Below are positions 59,183 through 64,000 of a DNA stretch of 64,000 nucleotides, piece by piece (within the stretch, counting starts at the first letter, position 1; each line of letters opens with the position of its first letter). Location: assembly GCF_000717595.1 (NCBI RefSeq), contig NZ_JNZO01000002.1, positions 62,001 through 126,000 of the forward strand. The letters run 5' to 3'. The notes beneath the pieces were generated by a model, which saw only the letters and a list, made by a program, of their open reading frames with translations, was not told the DNA's origin and did no database searches. This DNA is from Streptomyces flavochromogenes. Lineage in GTDB: Bacteria > Actinomycetota > Actinomycetes > Streptomycetales > Streptomycetaceae. Made by a program: the position numbers and the translations under genes.

Positions 59183-60289
59183 ATGATCACCTTCATCCCC
59201 CTGACCGGATTCCTCGGGGCGGGCAAGACCACCACCATGACCGCCGCCGCGCTCGCGCTCCAGGAGCAGGGCCGCAAGGTCGCCGTCATCACCAACGACC
59301 AGGGCGTCGAACTGGTCGACACCAAGCTGGTGCGCAGCAAGCTGGACAGCGTCGCCGAAGTCACCGGCGGCTGTTTCTGCTGCAAGTTCGAGGACCTCGT
59401 CGAGGCCATCGTCGCGCTGGTCGCCTCCGACAGCGTCGACACCGTGATCGCCGAAGCCGTCGGCAGCTGCACGGACCTCCAGGCCACCGTCGTACGACCG
59501 CTGCGCCAGTACTACGGAGACGACATGGTCGTCGCCCCCCTGACCACCGTGGTCGACCCACTGCGTCACCTGGCCTTCGCCCGCGCCGCCGAGCGGGGCG
59601 AGCCGGAGTCGGACCTGTCGTACCTCTTCCGCCAGCAGGTCACCGAGGCCGACGTCATCGCCGTGAACAAGCTGGACACCATCAAGGCGGACCGGGCCGA
59701 GGAGCTGCTCGCCTCGCTCCGTACGAGCAACCCGAAGGCGACCGTCGTCGGTTACTCGGCCACCACGGGCGCCCACCTGGAGGCGCTTCTCGACGCGTGG
59801 CAGGCGCCGGCGACGAACGAGGACGTCGTCCTCGACATCGACTACGACCGCTACGCGGCGGCCGAGGCCCAGCTCGCCTGGATGAACCAGGAGCTCGACC
59901 TCACCGCCGCCGGGGAGGGTTTCGACGCGACCGCGTGGGCCCGAAAGGTCCTTCAGGAGCTGTCCGTCTGGGCCGCGGAGCACGACGCCGTGATCGGCCA
60001 CGCCAAGATCACCGTCGAGATCGCCGACGGCGACTTCGCCAAGCTCAGCCTCACCGAGTCCGGCGCGCAGCCCACCCTCGACCGCGCCGCCGACGCGCAC
60101 GCGCCGGCCGGCCGGGCCGTCGTCAACGCCCGGGTCGCCTGCGAGCCCGACGCCCTGGACGCGGCCGTCACCGAGGCCGTCAAGGCCGCCGACCTGGCCA
60201 CCGCCGTCACCTCCTCGGCGACCACCCCGGTGTCGTTCAAGCCCTCCTACCCGCGCCCCGTGCACCGCCTCGCCCCCGCCGGCGCCTGA
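59183..60289 (+). CDS. CobW/G3E-family GTPase
   Basis: 368 aa. Walker A TGFLGAGKTTT (G9-T17), the G3E metal-binding motif G-G-C64-F-C66-C67, DTVIAEAVGSCTDLQ, and VNKLDT as the guanine-specificity motif. G3E GTPases insert metals or deliver cofactors; COG0523 members bind Zn or Co. No such gene belongs to the known arsinothricin operon. Possible roles: carrying As(III), loading cobalamin or Fe-S into ArsL, or powering assembly. ATG at 59183 with GAGAAGGACCAC; arsM follows after 19 bp. Confidence 0.88.
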   Translation: MITFIPLTGFLGAGKTTTMTAAALALQEQGRKVAVITNDQGVELVDTKLVRSKLDSVAEVTGGCFCCKFEDLVEAIVALVASDSVDTVIAEAVGSCTDLQATVVRPLRQYYGDDMVVAPLTTVVDPLRHLAFARAAERGEPESDLSYLFRQQVTEADVIAVNKLDTIKADRAEELLASLRTSNPKATVVGYSATTGAHLEALLDAWQAPATNEDVVLDIDYDRYAAAEAQLAWMNQELDLTAAGEGFDATAWARKVLQELSVWAAEHDAVIGHAKITVEIADGDFAKLSLTESGAQPTLDRAADAHAPAGRAVVNARVACEPDALDAAVTEAVKAADLATAVTSSATTPVSFKPSYPRPVHRLAPAGA

Positions 60290-60308
60290 CCGAGAAGGAC
60301 CACCCGTC

Positions 60309-61097
60309 ATGAGCGACACCACCACCGCCGGCAGCCTGCAGGAAGAGGTCCGGGAGTACTACCGGGCCAAGGCCGCCGAAGCCGAGACGAGCGGCGCCTG
60401 CTGCTCGCCCGACCCGCAGACCTTCGGCCCCGCCGCGTACGACGAGATCGGACCCGGCACCGCCCCGGACGCCGCTCTCCTCGCCAGCCTCGGCTGCGGC
60501 AACCCGAGCGCCGTCGCCGAACTGCGCGAGGGCGAGACGGTCCTGGACCTCGGCTCGGGCGGCGGCCTGGACGTCATCCTCAGCGCCCGGCGCGTCGGCC
60601 CCGACGGCCGCGTCTTCGGCCTGGACTTCCTGGAGGAGATGCTCGCCCTCGCCGCCCGAAACGTCGCCGACGCCGAGATCGACAACGTCGTCCTCCTCAA
60701 GGGAACGATCGAGTCCATCCCGCTGCCCGCCGACACCGTCGACGTGATCATCTCCAACTGCGTGATCAACCTGTCGCTGAACAAGCCCGCGGTCTTCGCC
60801 GAGATGGCCCGCGTCCTCACCCCCGGCGGCCGCCTCGGCATCAGCGACGTCGTCGCCGAGGACCGGCTCAGCCCCGAGGAGCGGGCCGAACGCGGCGGAC
60901 ACAGCCAGTGCATCGCCGGCGCTCTCTCGGTCGCCGAGTACAAGGAACTCCTCGACGCGGTCGGCCTGAAGGACGCGGAGGTCGTCTTCACCCAGGAGGC
61001 GGCCGACGGCCTCCACGCCGCGATCATCCGCGCCCACAAGCCGGTCGACAGCACCGCCGGCGCGCAGGAGTGCGAGCCAGGCGGCACCTGCTGCTGA
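60309..61097 (+). CDS. arsM: Arsenite S-adenosylmethionine methyltransferase ArsM
   Basis: 262 aa. SAM-binding VLDLGSGGGLDVIL (about 78-91) and FGLDFLEEML. The conserved As(III)-ligand cysteines are present: C63 (LGCGNP), C151 (SNCVINLS) and C201 (HSQCIAGAL), with C31/C32 near the N-terminus (GACCSPD) as the fourth position. The C-terminus is C255-EPGGT-C261-C262. In the arsinothricin pathway ArsM methylates the ArsL product; in ordinary resistance it makes mono-, di- and trimethylarsenicals. The operon position favours the biosynthetic role, but both are possible. Confidence 0.93.
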   Translation: MSDTTTAGSLQEEVREYYRAKAAEAETSGACCSPDPQTFGPAAYDEIGPGTAPDAALLASLGCGNPSAVAELREGETVLDLGSGGGLDVILSARRVGPDGRVFGLDFLEEMLALAARNVADAEIDNVVLLKGTIESIPLPADTVDVIISNCVINLSLNKPAVFAEMARVLTPGGRLGISDVVAEDRLSPEERAERGGHSQCIAGALSVAEYKELLDAVGLKDAEVVFTQEAADGLHAAIIRAHKPVDSTAGAQECEPGGTCC

Positions 61098-61121
61098 CCA
61101 CTGACCGTCGTCACGGCCGGG

Positions 61122-61295
61122 GTGTTCGTGTCCGGAGCCGAAGCTCTGGCCGCGGGCACCCTGGCCACGTTGTGCACCCTCGTGCTCGCCGCGTGCCGAT
61201 CCCGGCGCGCGCAACGGCCGACAGCTCTTGATTGCACGGCCGGTTCGCCGCTCGCCGCGGCCGGCGCGGCGGCGGTTCTCCTCGTGGGCCGCTAA
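61122..61295 (+). CDS. Possible 57-aa hydrophobic Cys-containing peptide
   Basis: A frame beginning at GTG 61122, right after arsM, reads VSGAEALAAGTLATLCTLVLAA, then CRSRRAQRPTALDCTAGSPL, then AAAGAAAVLLVGR. Two hydrophobic stretches flank an Arg-rich loop, and there are three Cys. No ribosome site is evident and codon bias may create it by chance. If real it would be a membrane peptide between arsM and arsR. Confidence 0.3.
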   Translation: MFVSGAEALAAGTLATLCTLVLAACRSRRAQRPTALDCTAGSPLAAAGAAAVLLVGR

Positions 61296-61303
61296 GGATT
61301 CCC

Positions 61304-61639
61304 ATGTCCGAAACGTCGCTCGACCGGGAGACCGTCGAGGAGTACGCCCGCTGGTTCCGAGCGCTGGCCGACCCCACGCGCATTCGCATCATGCGGTTCC
61401 TGAGCGGTCAGCCGGGGCCCGTGCCGGTGGGGGAGATCGTCGACCATCTTCGACTCAACCAGTCGACCGTCTCGCATCACCTGAAAATCCTCCACACCGT
61501 TCGCTTCCTGACCCGGCGCCGTGCCGGAGTCAGCATCCGGTACGCCATCAACCCCCGCTGCATCACCGAGTTTCCCAGCGCTGCCGACATCCTCATCGGC
61601 GCCCCGGTCCACTCCTGTCAGGAACCGGGATCCAGCTGA
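61304..61639 (+). CDS. arsR: ArsR-family regulator of the arsL-arsM operon
   Basis: 111 aa winged-helix repressor: RWFRALADPTRIRIMRFLSG and VDHLRLNQSTVSHHLKILHTV. Cys occur at C86 and C105 near the C-terminus rather than in the DNA-binding helix, so As(III) sensing would be of a C-terminal type unlike E. coli ArsR. The ATG has TAAGGATT six bp upstream. As the last gene of the unit it probably represses arsL upstream. Confidence 0.87.
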   Translation: MSETSLDRETVEEYARWFRALADPTRIRIMRFLSGQPGPVPVGEIVDHLRLNQSTVSHHLKILHTVRFLTRRRAGVSIRYAINPRCITEFPSAADILIGAPVHSCQEPGSS

Positions 61640-61863
61640 AGGCCCCTCGGCCGCTGCCATGAGAGCAGATCAGCCGGCGGCGAGACTCGTTGCCGGCTTC
61701 CTGTGCTTGCTCGTGGCCACGGAGCGGAGGGAAGACCGGCTGGAGTACGACTCACCGTGCCGACCGGAGCAGAGGGCCAGCTCCTGCCCGTCAAGTCCGC
61801 CAACGTGGCGGGCAGGAGCTGGTGTTCATGGGGACGGTCGACAGCGTGGGCCTCGGTGTGGCC

Positions 61864-62871
61864 TCAGGCCGTGACAGCGACGCTTGCGGCGGCCTCGCTC
61901 CTGTCGGCAAGGGCGGCGAGGTATCGCTCCGCGTCGAGTGCGGCCTGGCAGCCGGAGCCCGCGGCCGTGACGGCCTGGCGGTAGGTGTGGTCGACGACAT
62001 CGCCGGCGGCGAAGACGCCCGGCACGTTCGTGCGGGTGGAGGGCGCCTCCACCGTGATGTAGCCCTCGTCGTCGAGGTCGACCTGGCCGGCGAAGAGCTC
62101 GGTGCGCGGGTCGTGGCCGATGGCGATGAAGAGTCCGGTGGCGCCGAGGTCGCGGGTCTTGCCGGTGAAGGCGTCGCGCAGGACGACGCCGGCGAGCATG
62201 CCGTTCTCGGACTTGATCTCGGCGATCTCGCTGTCGAAGGCGAAGGAGATCTTGTCGTCCGCGAAGGCCCGGTTCTGCATGACCTGGGAGGCGCGCAGGG
62301 TCGAGCGGCGGTGGACGACGGTGACGGAGCGGGCGAAACGGGTGAGGAAGGTGGCTTCCTCCATGGCGGTGTCGCCGCCGCCGACCACGACGATGTCGCG
62401 GTCGCGGAAGAAGAAGCCGTCGCAGGTGGCGCACCACGAGACGCCGCGGCCCGAGAGCTCGTCCTCGTTCGGCAGGCCGAGCTTGCGGTAGCCGGAACCG
62501 GTCGCGATGATCACGGCCTTGGCGCGGTGGACCGTTCCCTCGCTGTCGGTGACTTCCTTGATGTCTCCCGTCAGGTCGACGGAGACGATGTCGTCGTCGA
62601 TCATCTCGGCGTCGAAGCGCTCGGCCTGGGCCCGCATGTTGTCCATGAGGTCGGGGCCTTCGACGCCGGTGGGGAAGCCAGGGAAGTTCTCGACCTCGGT
62701 CGTCGTGGTCAGGGAGCCGCCGACGAAGATCGAACTGCCGAAGAGCAGGGGCTTGAGCTGGGCTCGGGCGGTGTAAAGGGCGGCGGTGTATCCGGCGGGG
62801 CCGGAGCCTATGACGATGACCTCACGGACGTCGCCCCCGGTCGCTGCATTCCCGTCGGGCAAGGGGGTCAC
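61864..62871 (-). CDS. trxB: Thioredoxin reductase
   Basis: 335 aa FAD/NADPH enzyme: IVIGSGPAGYTAALYTARA, redox centre C147-A-T-C150, VVVGGGDTAMEEATFL, and VFAAGDVVDHTYRQAVTAAGSG at the C-terminus. It regenerates thioredoxin to keep ArsC active. No thioredoxin gene is adjacent. GTG at 62871 overlaps the arsC stop. Together arsC-trxB form an arsenate-reduction unit, opposite in direction to both neighbouring operons. Confidence 0.94.
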   Translation of the reverse strand: MTPLPDGNAATGGDVREVIVIGSGPAGYTAALYTARAQLKPLLFGSSIFVGGSLTTTTEVENFPGFPTGVEGPDLMDNMRAQAERFDAEMIDDDIVSVDLTGDIKEVTDSEGTVHRAKAVIIATGSGYRKLGLPNEDELSGRGVSWCATCDGFFFRDRDIVVVGGGDTAMEEATFLTRFARSVTVVHRRSTLRASQVMQNRAFADDKISFAFDSEIAEIKSENGMLAGVVLRDAFTGKTRDLGATGLFIAIGHDPRTELFAGQVDLDDEGYITVEAPSTRTNVPGVFAAGDVVDHTYRQAVTAAGSGCQAALDAERYLAALADRSEAAASVAVTA

Positions 62872-63287
62872 GCCTTCTGCTTCGCGTCGATCTCGGCGAT
62901 GAGGCCCTCGATCAGGACTTTGATCTCGTCACGGATGGGGCGGACGGCCTCGACACCCTGGCCGGCCGGGTCCTCCAGGGCCCAGTCGAGGTACTTCTTG
63001 CCGGGGAAGATCGGGCAGGCGTCTCCGCAGCCCATGGTGATGACGTAGTCGGATGCCTGGACGGCCTCGGTGGTCAGCACCTTCGGCTTCCGGTCGGAGA
63101 TGTCGACGCCGACCTCGGCCATGGCCTCCACGGCGGCCGGGTTGACCTGGTCGCCCGGGATCGAACCGGCGGAGCGGACCTCGATGCGGTCGCCGGCCAG
63201 GTGATGAAGGAATCCGGCGGCCATCTGGGAGCGGCCCGCGTTGTGGACGCAGACGAAGAGCACGGAGGCGAGCGGAGCGGTGGTCAT
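62868..63287 (-). CDS. arsC: Thioredoxin-coupled arsenate reductase ArsC (LMW-PTP type)
   Basis: 139 aa. The nucleophile loop is C13-VHNAG-R19-S; the resolving pair lies in MGCGDACPIFPG (C87, C91). It reduces arsenate to arsenite. In the biosynthetic context this also provides the As(III) substrate of ArsL. The ATG at 63287 is preceded by AAGGAAG inside a palindrome (63297-63308). Divergent from the second arsR. Confidence 0.93.
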   Translation of the reverse strand: MTTAPLASVLFVCVHNAGRSQMAAGFLHHLAGDRIEVRSAGSIPGDQVNPAAVEAMAEVGVDISDRKPKVLTTEAVQASDYVITMGCGDACPIFPGKKYLDWALEDPAGQGVEAVRPIRDEIKVLIEGLIAEIDAKQKA

Positions 63288-63358
63288 CGGTTCTTCCTTG
63301 CCGGCAAGAGGTCAGCCCCGGCTGGTATCAGCAGCGAGTGATGTGAGAGTATCAGTCC
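63288..63358. promoter_or_regulatory. Divergent arsC/arsR2 promoter region
   Basis: 71 bp between the two divergent starts. It contains the perfect palindrome CTTGCCGGCAAG (63297-63308), which overlaps the arsC ribosome site, an inverted GCTG-GTAT-CAGC (63321-63332), and two TATCAG copies (63326, 63350). ArsR2 presumably binds here. Confidence 0.45.
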
Positions 63359-63667
63359 ATGATGACGTCAGTCGACACTGATCTGATCCGGGTTCTGGCC
63401 GATCCTCTCAGGCTCCAGATCGTGACCCTGCTCGCCCGCGAGACCCTCTGTACCACCCACCTCGTCGAGGAGACGGGCGCCAAGCAGACCAACCTCTCCA
63501 ACCACCTGCGCGTGCTGCGTGAGGCCGGTGTGGTGGAGACCGAGCCCTGTGGTCGCTTCACCTACTACCGCCTGAAGCCGGACGTCATCGCCCAGCTCGC
63601 CGGCCAGTTCGCCGACCTGGCCGAGTCCGCCCGTAGCGCTGCCGAGAACAAGAGGGCCTGTCCGTGA
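63359..63667 (+). CDS. arsR: ArsR-family regulator of the acr3 operon
   Basis: 102 aa: LIRVLADPLRLQIVTLLARETLCTTHLVEETGAKQTNLSNHLRVL is the winged helix. Cys at C31 next to the recognition region, C64 and C101 could form an As(III) site. It is not a close copy of the regulator at 61304, so the locus has two separately controlled arms. ATG 63359 or the second ATG at 63362. It overlaps acr3 by GTGA. Confidence 0.92.
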   Translation: MMTSVDTDLIRVLADPLRLQIVTLLARETLCTTHLVEETGAKQTNLSNHLRVLREAGVVETEPCGRFTYYRLKPDVIAQLAGQFADLAESARSAAENKRACP

Positions 63668-64000
63668 CCCCGACCCAAGCGCCCGCTCCGGCGGCGGACT
63701 CCTCGGTCGTCGCGAAGCTGTCGACGCTCGACCGCTTCCTCGCCGTCTGGATCCTCCTTGCCATGGGCCTCGGCCTCGGGCTCGGGCGGCTGATCCCCGG
63801 CCTGAACGACGCCTTGGCCGAGGTCGAGACAGGCGGCATCTCGCTGCCCATCGCCGTCGGCCTGCTGATCATGATGTACCCGGTCCTCGCCAAGGTCCGG
63901 TACGACAAGCTCGACGCCGTCACCGGCGACCGGAAGCTCATGGTCTCGTCGCTCGTCATCAACTGGATCATCGGTCCGGCACTCATGTTCGCCCTCGCCT
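63664..64000 (+). CDS. acr3: Arsenite efflux permease Acr3, 5' part
   Basis: The first 112 residues are in the window. After a Pro/Ala-rich tail come LDRFLAVWILLAMGLGLGLGRLIPG, then LPIAVGLLIMMYPVLAKVRYDKL and LVINWIIGPALMFALA, the first three transmembrane segments of the ACR3 (BART) family, with the PVLAKV loop typical for it. It exports arsenite. GTG start at 63664; the gene runs past the window end. Confidence 0.95.
   Translation, partial: MTPTQAPAPAADSSVVAKLSTLDRFLAVWILLAMGLGLGLGRLIPGLNDALAEVETGGISLPIAVGLLIMMYPVLAKVRYDKLDAVTGDRKLMVSSLVINWIIGPALMFALA

Overview
The window is typical Streptomyces chromosome: very high GC with strong third-position GC bias, GTG and other non-ATG starts with AAGGAG-like ribosome sites, operons joined by ATGA/GTGA overlaps, a complete actinobacterial hopanoid cluster, a conservon (cvnABCD) and the small Streptomyces protein families that accompany them. 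The species cannot be named from the sequence.

Layout. 0-11 kb: housekeeping and singletons (secreted YjfA-like protein, Tex, an SCO6745-type protein, a GlxA/AraC regulator followed by a DJ-1/PfpI protein, enoyl-CoA hydratase, HdeD, a serine-kinase-like ATPase, IPP isomerase, a methyltransferase-acetyltransferase fusion, a CDF metal exporter). 11.6-18.6 kb: a seven-gene surface-glycopolymer operon (two CDP-alcohol phosphotransferases, nucleotidyltransferase, glycerol-1-phosphate dehydrogenase-like enzyme, GT2, TagGH-type exporter) ending in a strong terminator. 18.7-30.4 kb: TetR regulator and the hopanoid operon hpnC-hpnD-(small ORF)-hpnE-polyprenyl synthase-shc-hpnG-hpnH-aminotransferase, followed by an XRE/cupin regulator with its own candidate operator. 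ispG and dxs, which I recall lying between hpnH and the aminotransferase in S. coelicolor, are absent, and a near-perfect direct repeat sits at that junction. 30.4-33.7 kb: tyrosine phosphatase, a c-di-AMP (ydaO-type) riboswitch ahead of a LysM/M23 peptidase, and an SGNH hydrolase. 33.7-40.6 kb: the uncharacterised STM4011-4015 cassette (two radical SAM proteins, a phosphatase-like protein, an ATP-grasp, an LRR-like protein), divergent from a DUF6745 pair. Both sides carry promoters matching the PafBC/RecA-NDp DNA-damage consensus. 40.8-50.6 kb: SIMPL protein, TetR/operator, amino-acid dehydrogenase, MBL hydrolase, a conservon with a GAF gene lacking a normal stop, and an acyl-CoA dehydrogenase.

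51.1-64 kb reads as an accessory island beside tRNA-Pro(GGG). Next to the tRNA are a possible integrase remnant and a frameshifted, truncated gene, then a divergent pst system with PstC and PstA fused in one polypeptide, then an arsenic locus running off the window end. The locus has a five-gene unit (radical SAM ArsL with C-terminal RCCVKC, FemAB/GNAT-like transferase, CobW GTPase, ArsM methyltransferase, ArsR) followed by trxB-arsC and a divergent arsR-acr3.

The most interesting system is the organoarsenical operon. The ArsL-ArsM pair matches the known arsinothricin pathway (transfer of the aminocarboxypropyl group of SAM to As(III), then As-methylation). The interposed transferase and GTPase, and the adjacent cysteines at the C-termini of three consecutive enzymes, suggest a variant or extended pathway not described to my knowledge. 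Surrounding pst, ArsC/TrxB and Acr3 genes would provide phosphate uptake, arsenate reduction and arsenite efflux.
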